Made by a program: the position numbers and the translations under genes
Source: Phytohabitans sp037414955
Lineage (GTDB): Bacteria > Actinomycetota > Actinomycetes > Mycobacteriales > Micromonosporaceae
Assembly (NCBI GenBank): GCA_037414955.1
Contig: JBBEWH010000014.1
Span: forward strand, 1-64,000
DNA: 64,000 nucleotides
Reading direction: 5' to 3'
Shown here: positions 52,322 through 62,600 of the stretch, in pieces
How the letters are laid out: the number at the start of each line of letters is the position of its first letter
Numbering within the stretch: position 1 is the stretch's first letter
Notes under the pieces: generated by a model
The model's database searches: none
Told to the model about the DNA's origin: nothing
Seen by the model: only the letters and a program-made list of their open reading frames with translations

Positions 52322-54808
52322 GTGGTGTTCAGGGAGATGGTTCGGGCGTACCGGCGCCGGCAGGGGATGTCTCAGGAGAAGCTGGCCGAGGCTGCGGGGC
52401 TGAGCGTGCGCGGGGTCCGCAACCTCGAGTCCGGTCAGGTTGAGGTGCCGCGGCCGGCCACGGTACGGCTGCTGGCGGACGCCCTCGGGTTGGCCGACAC
52501 GGAGCGGGACGGCTTCTTCCAGGCAGCGGCCGGCACTCCGGCCACTGCCGACGTGAGTGTGCCGCGTCAACTGCCGGCGCCGCCACAGTTGTTCACCGGC
52601 CGAACCGGCGAGATGGCCGTGCTCGATCGAGTTGATGACGCGTCCAGGGTGGTGATCACCGCTATTGATGGGATGGCGGGGGTCGGGAAGACCGCCTTAG
52701 CCGTGCACGTCGCGCATCGGATCGCCGAGCGGTACCCGGACGGGCAGTTGTTCATCGATCTGCACGGCTACACGCCGGGTGTGGCGCCGGTCGAACCGGG
52801 TGAGGCGCTGGACTATGCACTGCGGGCATTGGGGGTATCCGGGGCGCGGATTCCGGCCGGTCTGGATGAACGGGCCGCGCTGTACCGCACTCGGCTGGCG
52901 GACCAGAAGATGTTGATCGTGTTGGACAACGCCGCTGCCGAAACCCAGGTACAGCCGCTGCTGCCCGGCAGTTCGGGCTGCCTGGTGCTGGTCACCAGCC
53001 GGCGCCGGCTGGCCGGCCTGGACCATACCCGCACCGTGTCGCTGGACTCTATGCCTGTCCCTGACGCCCTCACGCTATTTACCCGCACCATCGGCGAGCA
53101 GCGGCTCCGCGAGCAGCCGCCGAACCTGGTGGTCGAGCTGGTCGAGCTGTGCGGACGGCTGCCGTTGGCGATCCGTATCGCCGCCGCCCGACTGCGCTCG
53201 CACCCGACGTGGAGCCTGTCCTACCTAGTCGGGCGGCTCCGCGACCAGCAACACCGGCTGACTGAGTTGGAGGCCGGCCAGCGCGGTGTTACCGCCGCCT
53301 TGGATCTGTCGTACCAGCACCTCGACATCGACCAGCAGGAGGTGTACCGGCTGCTGGGCCTGCGTCCGGGCCCCGACATCGACGCATATGCCACCGCTGC
53401 GCTCCTCGACTCCACCCCGCTCCACGCGACCCGGACGCTTGAGCATCTCCTCGACGCCCACCTGCTCCAGGAGCCGGTCGCGGGTCGGTACCGGCTCCAC
53501 GACCTGACCCGCGCCCACGCCGCGCAAACCGCAACCGGTGACCAGACCGAACCCGCCGGGCGTGCGGCGTTGGATCGGCTGCTCGACTTCTACCGGCACA
53601 CCGCGGCGCTGGCCATGGACAGCGCGTACCCATACGAGCGGGAGCACCGCCCGCAGGTGCCCCCCGCGGACACCCCCCGTCCGGAGCTGCCCGATCCGGC
53701 GCTGGCGCAGGGCTGGTTGGACACCGAACTGCCCAACCTGCTGGCCGCTGCGACGTATGCCGTGGGGCACGGCCGGCCGGAGCACGTCCTGCATCTGTCG
53801 AGCATCCTGCACCGGTACCTGCGCAACCGTGGCCGCTACCGCGACGCAGAGACCCTCCACTACGAAGCCCTGGCCATCGCCCGCGACGCTGGCGACCGCG
53901 CCGGCGAGCTGGACGCGCTAACTGGCCTCGGCCACGTTCACCGGTTGCAGGGTCGGTACGGGCAGGCCGCCGAACACCTCCAGCAGGCGTTGCAGATCGC
54001 CCGGGACACCGGACACCGCCCCGGCGAGCTGGACGCGCTATCCGGCCTCGGCCAAATCCATTGGGTGCAGGGTCGGTACGGGCAGGCCGCCGACCACTTC
54101 CAGCAGGCGTTGCGGATCGCCCAAGCCACCGGACAGCGCCCCGGCGAGCTGGACGCATTGGGCGGCCTCGGCCACATCTACCGGTTGCAGGGCCGGTACC
54201 GGCAGGCCGCCAGCCACTTCCAGCAGGCGTTGCGGATCGCCCAAGCCACCGGACACCGCCTCGGCGAGCTGGACGCATTGGGCGGCCTCGGCCACATCTA
54301 CCGGTTGCAGGGCCGGTACCGGCAGGCCGCCAGCCACTTCCAGCAGGCGTTGCAGATCGCTCAGGCCACCGTCCGCGGCCCCAGCGAACTGAACGCGCTG
54401 ACCGGCCTCGGCGACACCCATCGGCTGCAGGGCCGATATGCGCAGGCCGGCGAGCACTACCAGCAGGTCCTCGACCGTGCCCGCGAAGGCGCCGACCGCA
54501 ACTACGAGTTCGAGGCCCAGCAGGGCCTGGGCCGGCTGCGGCACGCCGCCGGGGACCCCAATACCGCCATCGCTCACCACGACCAGGCCCTCGCGCTGGC
54601 CAACGAACTGGGTCACCCTGGCGATCAGGTTCGCGCCCACGACGGGCTCGCCTACGCCCACCACGCCCTCAACCAGCGCCAGCAGGCCCGCGAACACTGG
54701 CGACACGCCCTGACCATCCTCACCAGCCTCGGTATCGACCACACCGACGACGAGGAAGCCACCGTTCCTGCCATCCGCACCCACCTGGCCCGCCTCGACC
54801 AAGCCTGA
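52322..54808 (+). CDS. XRE-NB-ARC-TPR regulator (STAND protein)
   Basis: 828 residues from GTG 52322 (GTG 52325 also possible; GGGAG just upstream). The HTH is residues 3-58 (VRAYRRRQGMSQEKLAEAAG, LSVRGVRNLESGQVEVPRPA). The NB-ARC ATPase has GMAGVGKTALAVHVAH (P-loop about 118-125), then QKMLIVLDNAAAETQVQPLL, LVLVTSRRRLAGL and LPLAIRIAAARLRS. TPRs fill about 480-800. Five to six of them (about 504-743) have nearly the same 40-residue sequence (RYGQAADHFQQALRIAQATG, GELDALGGLGHIYRLQG). It presumably binds DNA as its domain state changes on ATP hydrolysis and TPR ligand binding. The closest relative in this window is the SARP at 33.7 kb. Confidence 0.9.
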   Translation: MVFREMVRAYRRRQGMSQEKLAEAAGLSVRGVRNLESGQVEVPRPATVRLLADALGLADTERDGFFQAAAGTPATADVSVPRQLPAPPQLFTGRTGEMAVLDRVDDASRVVITAIDGMAGVGKTALAVHVAHRIAERYPDGQLFIDLHGYTPGVAPVEPGEALDYALRALGVSGARIPAGLDERAALYRTRLADQKMLIVLDNAAAETQVQPLLPGSSGCLVLVTSRRRLAGLDHTRTVSLDSMPVPDALTLFTRTIGEQRLREQPPNLVVELVELCGRLPLAIRIAAARLRSHPTWSLSYLVGRLRDQQHRLTELEAGQRGVTAALDLSYQHLDIDQQEVYRLLGLRPGPDIDAYATAALLDSTPLHATRTLEHLLDAHLLQEPVAGRYRLHDLTRAHAAQTATGDQTEPAGRAALDRLLDFYRHTAALAMDSAYPYEREHRPQVPPADTPRPELPDPALAQGWLDTELPNLLAAATYAVGHGRPEHVLHLSSILHRYLRNRGRYRDAETLHYEALAIARDAGDRAGELDALTGLGHVHRLQGRYGQAAEHLQQALQIARDTGHRPGELDALSGLGQIHWVQGRYGQAADHFQQALRIAQATGQRPGELDALGGLGHIYRLQGRYRQAASHFQQALRIAQATGHRLGELDALGGLGHIYRLQGRYRQAASHFQQALQIAQATVRGPSELNALTGLGDTHRLQGRYAQAGEHYQQVLDRAREGADRNYEFEAQQGLGRLRHAAGDPNTAIAHHDQALALANELGHPGDQVRAHDGLAYAHHALNQRQQAREHWRHALTILTSLGIDHTDDEEATVPAIRTHLARLDQA
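53831..54430 (+). repeat. five tandem 120-bp units encoding TPRs
   Basis: Units begin at 53831, 53951, 54071, 54191 and 54311, each 120 bases (40 codons). By eye the third and fourth differ at only about six positions, while the first and fifth are more divergent. The identity at silent sites shows recent unequal duplication rather than protein-level constraint alone. Confidence 0.85.
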
Positions 54809-55337
54809 ACCATCGACAGAACGGTGGGCGTCAACGCCCGCGGCGGACATCTAGGCCCCGCAGCTACTGCCGGTCCGCGCAGCCTGCCCGCGCTTGGCGC
54901 CGCCGCTACACATCAGGTCGCCGCTGGACAACGGCCAGAAATCCGACTCCGTCACAGAGCGGAGCTAGCGGATCGCGGCTCCTTAAGAGACTTGCGCAGG
55001 ATCGACGTCCGGCCAGACTCGGTCCAGGTGCCCGGCGAGACGCTCCCACATTGCGGCAACTGCAGCATCGCGCCGTGTCCGATTTGTAGTTAAACATCTC
55101 CAGCCAAAGAGGTGGCTGAGAGGGCTTCCCCACGCGGCCCTTCCAGTCATCATGGCCTTGCACTTACTGGCCTGCGTACCTCTCGTACCTGCACAAATGC
55201 ACTCAGGCGCGGACTGACGCCAGATACGACAGGACCAGTTGCAGCAGACGGACCGGCCAAGGCCCGCCCCGCCCGGCATGCGAACCACCTCGATGCGACC
55301 GGCGGCGCCCAGGCCGCATGGCTTTAGACTCACCGGC
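54809..55337. other. non-coding stretch, nothing recognised
   Basis: About 530 bases. Short frames on both strands look random. Nothing like a tRNA, CRISPR or hairpin was found. Confidence 0.35.
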
Positions 55338-56069
55338 ATGACGGGCCATTTCGGTATGCCCTTACGCCTCTCGCAGGCGTCATCGGCTCAGCCGATACCC
55401 GATCCCGCGCCGACACCCACGTCGTCGCCAACCGGCAGCGGCAAGACAGCGATCCTGGCCCAGATGCTCTCCGCGAGCAACCCTGGACGCCACAGGATCG
55501 CCATCGCGGTGGGCAGCCAGGCCACCGCCTCCGCCAGCCGGTTCCAGGAACTCGCCGTCTCGCTCCTCGCAGAGGCCCTATCCGGCGAGGTCACCGACCC
55601 TAACCACGGTATCGACATCGCCGTAACCAGCGGCAAGACCTTTATCTACCAGGCGAAGATAGCCACCGGCGCAGCCCAGCCCCATGGCCAACCCCGCCTG
55701 GAAGATGTCCGCCGATACACCGGCCTAGAGCGAAAACTAGAGACACACCTGGCCGCCAGCGTCACCTCCCCACTGGACGGTGCGGCTGCCCGGTTTGCCC
55801 AATACCTTGGCCGAGCCGAACGTCGCTGCGCCGGCGTCCTGGACGCCCTGACGACATCAGCACCCCCGCTCGCCCGGGTCCGCGAGGCGATCACACGCCT
55901 GTGGCGCAAGATGGTCGACCGACTTCAGTCGATCAATGGACCTACAGCGCCGTCGCCGTGTCAGCCCCCCGGCCAGTTAGTCACCGCCGAGCCCCGGGTC
56001 AGTCGAGGACCCACCTCTGCGTGGACAGCCGTCGTCCTGTCCACCTTCAGGGAGCCAACGCCTACCTAG
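55338..56069 (+). CDS. hypothetical protein with P-loop-like motif
   Basis: 243 residues from ATG 55338. After a low-complexity start (AQPIPDPAPTPTSSP) there is a possible Walker A, PTGSGKTAILAQML (GSGKT at 33-37). The rest (RHRIAIAVGSQATASASRFQ, ELAVSLLAEALSGEVTDPNH, GIDIAVTSGKTFIYQAKIAT, YTGLERKLETHLAASVTSPL, EAITRLWRKMVDRLQSIN) is not a helicase or ABC pattern I know; no Walker B follows. It may be a truncated ATPase or a non-catalytic helical protein. It precedes a small membrane protein gene and the giant NACHT gene, all on the same strand. Confidence 0.45.
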   Translation: MTGHFGMPLRLSQASSAQPIPDPAPTPTSSPTGSGKTAILAQMLSASNPGRHRIAIAVGSQATASASRFQELAVSLLAEALSGEVTDPNHGIDIAVTSGKTFIYQAKIATGAAQPHGQPRLEDVRRYTGLERKLETHLAASVTSPLDGAAARFAQYLGRAERRCAGVLDALTTSAPPLARVREAITRLWRKMVDRLQSINGPTAPSPCQPPGQLVTAEPRVSRGPTSAWTAVVLSTFREPTPT

Positions 56070-56113
56070 CCACGTCACGGGGGCTCCCTGCCGGCATCCA
56101 AGGGAGCCCGCCG

Positions 56114-56425
56114 GTGCACCTCTGGCTCATACCCCTACTCATCGGCGCTGCCATATCCGCCACATCCGCACTGGTAACCGTCCGCTGGTGGATGTGGCTG
56201 CGATTCTGCGACCGAATAGCAGCCCGGTACGGCCTGGAAGGACTCCGCGCAATACCACCCCTGGCAGCATCGTTCCAAGAACAGGACGGCTCACCGCCAA
56301 GCCAACAGCAAGAACCCTCACCCGGCGGAGAGGAGGCCGAATCGCCTCCCACGGCAGGTGCAGCAGCCAACGACACGCGACCACGCCGCAGACAACGCCG
56401 ACGAGCACGCAACCGCAGCAGCTGA
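56114..56425 (+). CDS. small membrane protein with disordered basic tail
   Basis: 103 residues from GTG 56114, with GGGAG eight bases upstream. One or two hydrophobic helices (LWLIPLLIGAAISATSALVT, VRWWMWLRFCDRIAARYG) are followed by an acidic Gln/Pro-rich stretch (SFQEQDGSPPSQQQEPSPGG) and an arginine-rich end (RPRRRQRRRARNRSS). The layout suggests an inner-membrane anchor with a nucleic-acid-binding or unfolded tail. It sits 44 bases after the previous gene and about 230 bases before the giant gene. Confidence 0.55.
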   Translation: MHLWLIPLLIGAAISATSALVTVRWWMWLRFCDRIAARYGLEGLRAIPPLAASFQEQDGSPPSQQQEPSPGGEEAESPPTAGAAANDTRPRRRQRRRARNRSS

Positions 56426-56653
56426 GCCCGTCCGTCAGGCCACCCACCGCAGCTCCGGCCCCATCGTGGCTGCTGACCCGACAGTTCCGGCATACGAAAG
56501 TCCCGAAAACCGATCCGCGCTCTAGCCTCGATCGTTCGCCTGGTGCGCCGGTCTGATCCACTCAGCGGGCAAGACTTCGATGGAAGCGTTACGCAGCCTC
56601 GCCGGGCAGATCTCGGTTCGATCAGTCCAACGGCTACCGGCCAGGAGATGGTG

Positions 56654-59600
56654 GTGGCGAGCATCGGTCCGCCCCTATCCGCTCAACCTCGCCATAGCCA
56701 CTTGGCTACCCGTCCGGAACGGAACGGCGTGGTGGCGCGGTTGGCGTACTGGTTCTATGCCGTGGCTGCGGCTGGCCCGGTGATCGGCCAGACGTGGGTG
56801 GCGGTCACCCAGGTGCCGTGGCCACCTGGGGTTTCGGGCGTGCTGCGGGTGGCGGCGGTGCTGCCGTTCGCGCTGTGCTTGGAGCTTTGGCGATGGCGTT
56901 GGCTGCGATGGCCGACGAGCGGGATGCGGCTAGGTGAGCGGGCCTACGGGTTCCGAAGCTTCTCCACCACGGTAGCGACGGTGGCGGTCGGAATTCTGGT
57001 GGCCGGGCACTGGCCGCACCTGTACTGGGCAGGCGCGTTCGAGGTGCTCTCCGCCTCGGCGTATGCGCTGTGGCTGCTGCACTCGGCCGCTAGGCGGCAG
57101 TGTCTGGACACGGGGTCGTCTAATTGCTGTGATGGGCATGCGGCTCTTGGCGACGCGGATGGGGTGGAGACTCTGCCGGACAACGCTGTTGAGACCGGAG
57201 GAGCGGCGTCCATGACGCGGGGTGCCGCGCCTGGCCGAGCGACCCGCGTCTTCGTCTCCTCGACCTACGGCGACCTGCAGGACTTCCGTGCCGGCGTCCG
57301 TGCGGCGCTCGCGCGTCTGGGCCTGGAAGACGTGGCGATGGAGACGTACACGGCCGAGGACAGGCGACCGGTCGAGCGATGTGTCGACGACGTTCGATCG
57401 TCTGACCTATATGTCGGCGTTTTCGCTTGGCGGTATGGCTACGTGCCTGCTGGGTACGACGAGTCGATCACCGAGCTTGAGTACCGGGCAGCGGTTGCCG
57501 CGAATATCGACTGCCTCATATTCCTCCTTGACGAGGCCGCGCCCTGGCAACCGACCAAGATGGACTTCGGCGAGCCACGCGCGCGGGTCTTGCGCCTCCG
57601 GCAGCATCTGTCGGCAACGCACGTCTGCGACTTCTTCTCCACACCGGACGATCTCCGCACGAAGGTCGCGGAAGCGGTCGGCCGGTGGATGCAAACCGCT
57701 GGCGACACCAGCGCGCCCGTCGTGGCATGGGATGCGTGGACCGCGTACAAGCGACGCCTCGTTGAGGAGTACGGGCGGCTGGACCTCGAGGCGCTGACCC
57801 CACCTGAGCGCGAGGAGTATCTGCAGATCGGCCTCCGGGCGGTGTTTGTGGAGCCGTCGGTGCGGGAGGATCTGCCGCCTGCGGAGCTGTCCAAGGAGCT
57901 GTTGCGCAAGCTTCAGGAGGCGACCGAGTTAGCCCCGACGGATGTGCCGCACGGCCTGGACCGGCGGTCTCTGGAGCGGGCCCGGGAGACCTACCGCAAG
58001 CATCCCGCGCGGCGGGCGTTCGAGGTGCTGGGCTCGTCGGGGGAGCGGACCTGCGTGCTGTTGGGGGACCCGGGCGCCGGCAAGTCGACGCTCGCCCGGT
58101 TCCTGATGCTGGCGCTCGCCGAGGACGAGGTGCATGGCCCGCTCGAGTCGCTGACTGGCTGGCAGCCCGTGCTCGTCGAGCTACGCGAGTACGCGGCGTC
58201 CATCGAGCGGTACGAGACGTTTCTCGAATACCTGGACTACCGCTGCCGCACCGACGGCCTCGGACTGCCCGCCGACGTGTTCGACGCCTACCTGCGCGAA
58301 CAGGGCCGCACTCTGGTCGTCTTCGACGGGCTGGACGAACTGTTCGATCCCCGCGCGCGGGAGATGGTGAGCCGCCGGATCGCGGGGTTCGCGGCTACGT
58401 ATCCCGACGTTCGGATCGTGGTCACCTCGCGGATCGTCGGGTACCGGCCGCGGGTGCTACGCGACGCCGGGTTCAGCCACTACACCATCCAGGACCTGAC
58501 GACCGAGCAACGCGATGCCTTCCTTTCGTCGTGGTACGCATTGGCGATGCACGACCGGCCCGGCGCAGCTACGCAGCGGCACCAGCGCCTTACGCGGGCG
58601 ATCGAGGAGTCCGCGCCCATCCGGGAGCTCGCCGGAAACCCGTTGCTGCTGACCATCCTCGCGATCATTGGCAAGCATCAGGAATTGCCTCGGGAGCGCT
58701 GGAAGGTGTACGACCACGCGGCCGGCGTGCTCGTCCAGCACTGGGACGTCAACAAACACCTAATAGACCGTCGGGTCGACGCGGACGCCATCCGTGAGGA
58801 CGACAAGAAAGAGCTCCTGCGACGCATCGCGTATCGCATGCAGCACGGCCGGCACGGCCTGGCGGGCAACCATGTCTGGGAAGAGGACCTGGCCGCCGAA
58901 ATCGAGGGGTACCTGGCGGTGCGGTACCAGTACGACCCCGCCAAGGCCGCCGCTGTAGCCAGCCACATGATCGACCAGTTCCGCGCGCGCAACTTCGTGC
59001 TCGCCCGCTTCGGTCCGAAGATCTACGGCTTCGTCCACCGCGCGTTGCTGGAGTTCTTCTGCGCCAGCGAGATCGTTGCCCAATTCGAAAAGACGCGAAC
59101 GCTGACCGAGAGCGACCTGACCACCGGAGTCTTCGGCCGACAATGGGAAGACCCCTCCTGGACCGAAGTGCTCCGGCTGATAGCCGGCATGGTGGACGCG
59201 ACCGTTGCGTCCCGCATCATCGACCACCTTCTCACCGACGCTCGGCCGACACGGTCCCCGGTGGTCGACAACCCGAGCCTGGGGGCGGTGTCGACGGCGA
59301 CGCAGTGTTTGGCCGAGATACGAAACATCGGCGCGGCGGCGATGACCGCGCACCGGGTGCTCGCCGCGGTGATCAACCTGATCCGCGCCCCCACAAGGGC
59401 GGTGGACGACGAGCGGACGGCGCAGCTCAGTGCCACGATCCTGCCCGCGATTGCAGCTATCGGCGCGGCATGGCCCGGCCGCTCGGCGTACCTGGCGTAT
59501 TTCCGGGAGCGTGGCCGATACCTCGCGTACCGGCCCGCGGCGCAGTTCGGGGCGCATATCGCCGCGGCGCTGTTCCCGACCGACGAGGCGATGCGGGAGT

Positions 59601-62600
59601 CCCTCCACGACCTCGCGCTCGGCAGCGCCAGTCCGGTCCAGCGGTGCGCGGCCGTCACCGGGCTCTGCCAGACGGACCCGGGTGACCAACGCACGCGCGA
59701 CCTGGCCTACCGTCTCGCGTCCGACCCGTCGGAGATCGTCCGGCAGGCCGCGCTCGAGATGTGCAGCGCGCACTGGCCGGCGGAGCCGGACACCCTGGAG
59801 GTGATGCGGCATGCCACTTCCGATCCGCACAAGGACGTACGCACCACCGCACTGCACGGGCTGATCGCGGCTTCCGGCAGCGACTCGGCCGTCCGGGAGA
59901 CCGTCAGCGATCTCGCGCGGCGGGATGTTGACGCGACGGTCCGCGGTGCCGCAGTCACCGCCGTGTCGAAGCAGTGGCCGGACCACGCGGACACCCGACG
60001 GATCCTCCTGACCGCGGTGAAGGACGCGGCCTGGTCGGTCCGGCAGACCGCGATCAAGGCGCTCACCGCCCGCTGGGCCCACGAATCGGACGTACAGGCG
60101 GCGATCCGCGCTGCTTTGCGAGACGCGGACGAGGATGTCCGGGTCGCCGCCGTCGAAGGGGTCGCCGCCCGATCGTCCAGCGACCCAGGCGTACGAGACA
60201 CGCTCTGCGCGGCCTTCCAGGACCCCCACAAGAGGGTACGGTTGGCCGTCGTCGAGGCGCTGACCAGCCACTGGCGGGAGGATGTCGAGGTCGCGGCCAC
60301 GATTCGGGCCGCCGAGGCCGATCCCAGCGGCGATGTCGTGCTGGCCGCACTCCTGTGGCAGCGACATCGCGGCACACCCGAGACACTCGCGAGCACGGTC
60401 CAGCACGTCGTCCGCAACGACTCACGGGCCGACGTACGCCGTGCCGCCGTCGACGCGATAGCCGCTGACTGGTACGACTTTCCCGGAAGCAGGCAGGTGG
60501 TACACGAGGCGCTGGGCGACCCCGATCCGGTGGTACGGGGTGCGGCCACCGTGACGTTGGCGCGCCGGTGGCAGGCCGAGCCGGAGACGTTCCCCGCGAT
60601 CCTCGACATGACGACGGACATCGACCCGGCCATACGTGAGAAGGCGGTCGGTTGCCTCGCCACACGGTGGACCGATCGTCCGGAGGCGAAGGCCGCGTTG
60701 CACGTCGCCGCCCGTTCCGACAGCTGGCTGGCCCAGCAGGCGGCGATGGAGGCGCTGGCCGCACGATGGCCGGACGATTCCACCACCTACACCACATTGG
60801 ACGCCGGTGGCCGGGAAGCCGCCGGCATCGTGAGACAGACCGCGCTCGAGGCGATCGCCAGCAGCAGGCCGGTGGCCGAGGGCAGGAAGTCACTGGAGAT
60901 CGCCATGCGCGATCCCCACCTGGGCACCAGGCAGGCGGCATCGGACATGTACGCTGCGGCCCTCGTTGACGGATGGCGGCATTGTTCCGCCGTATGTGAG
61001 GCCAGCGCCGATCCGATCGCGGCCGTCCGCCGCGTCGCCCTCACCGTCATGGTCACTAGGTGGCCGGACGATCCGGACACCTGGACGACCGTGGCGCGGG
61101 TGGCCACCGACGCGGACGCCGACGTCCGTGAAGCGTCGCTGCAGGCCATACTCGCGCATCGCCGGCACCGGCCGGAGGCCCACGAGCGGCTGGTCGCGGC
61201 GACGCGGGACTACGAGAGCCGGATCCGATCCTTTGCCCTCAGAGCACTGGCGACCATTTGGCCCGCGGACCCGGCGGTGGACGAGGCCGTCGAGCGAGGT
61301 CTGCGTGACAGCGATCCCGAGGTTCGCGAGGCCGCGGTTGAGGTGCTCACCGTACGGGAGCCCGAGTCCGAGGCCACTCGACTGGCACTCTGTGCGGCGA
61401 GCTTGGACCCCTTGTGGGGAATCCGGGCACTCGCCCACCAGTGTCTCGTCGCTCGGTGGCGGGACCACCCGGAGAGCCTGGCCACCGTGGTACGCGCGGT
61501 TCGCTCCGACGCCGAGTCGCTGCGTACCGCCGCTCTCAACGTTCTCGCCGTGGCCTGGCCCGACGCCCCGCAGACCGGCATCGCCATGGTTCGCGGCAGC
61601 CGGGACAGCCAGGCGTCGGTACGCATCCTGGTCCTCGAACTCGCCCGGACCAGGTGGCCGGGCAGTCGGCGCACGGCCAGACTGATCCGCCGGGCGACGC
61701 GTGCCCTGACGGTGGACGTGCAGATCGCCGCCAACGACATCGGCATAACGCACGGCGACGTGGCCGGGCAGCTCGCACCGCGACTCGACGAGCTGGTGGA
61801 GCTGACCCGGCACTCCAGTGCGCCCCGGCGACTTGACGCGCTTCGCGCGCTGGTGCTGCAGGCACCGACCGAGCCGGACACCATCGCCGCCGCCCGACGG
61901 TTGGTGACGGACGACCTGTCGGACCAGGTCCGCACGGTGGCCTTAGCCGCGCTCAGCCGCCACGCGGCCGACGATCCGCCGGTACTGGAAACGGTCGTCG
62001 ACGCGGCCCGGCACCACGCCGCGCCAGTTCGCCGATCGGCTGTTGCCGCGCTGGCCGCGGTGTGGGCGACCCGACCGGCCGCAAGGCAGGCGTTGCAGCG
62101 CGCCGCAGGCGACATCGCGAGCGGAGCGCGCAAGACCGCCGTGACCGCCCTCGTTCAGTGGTTCCCCGACGATCCCGCCACTCTCGGCGCACTGCACCGC
62201 GCATGCTACGACCCGTCGTGGTCCGTCCGGCAGTTCGCGGCCGAAAAACTACGTGCGTACTGGCCCGACGGACCGGACACCCGGGCGCGTCTGGAGCTGC
62301 TTGCCAGAGACACGGACTATGACGTGCGGTCATCGGCGGTACAAGCGGCGGCCGTCCAGTGGCACGACCATCCGTCGGTCCACGCACTCCTCGACCACGT
62401 CAGTCGGGATCCAGACCAGCATATCCGGAGAACGACTCGGCAGATCATCGCCAGATCGGTGCGCCTGACCGAGCCGGGACTCCTCGACGTGCTCGCGGCG
62501 ATCCGAAGCCCGGACTGGCGGATCCGCTACGACGCGCTCGTCGCCCTTGACGAGCGAGCGCCGGAGCACCCCGAGTTCCGCCCCGCGCTGCTCGACGCAC

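Noticed and set aside
58760..60406. 548-codon minus-strand frame opposite the HEAT repeats
   Set aside because: Periodicity follows the repeats of the real gene; composition is random and there is no start signal.
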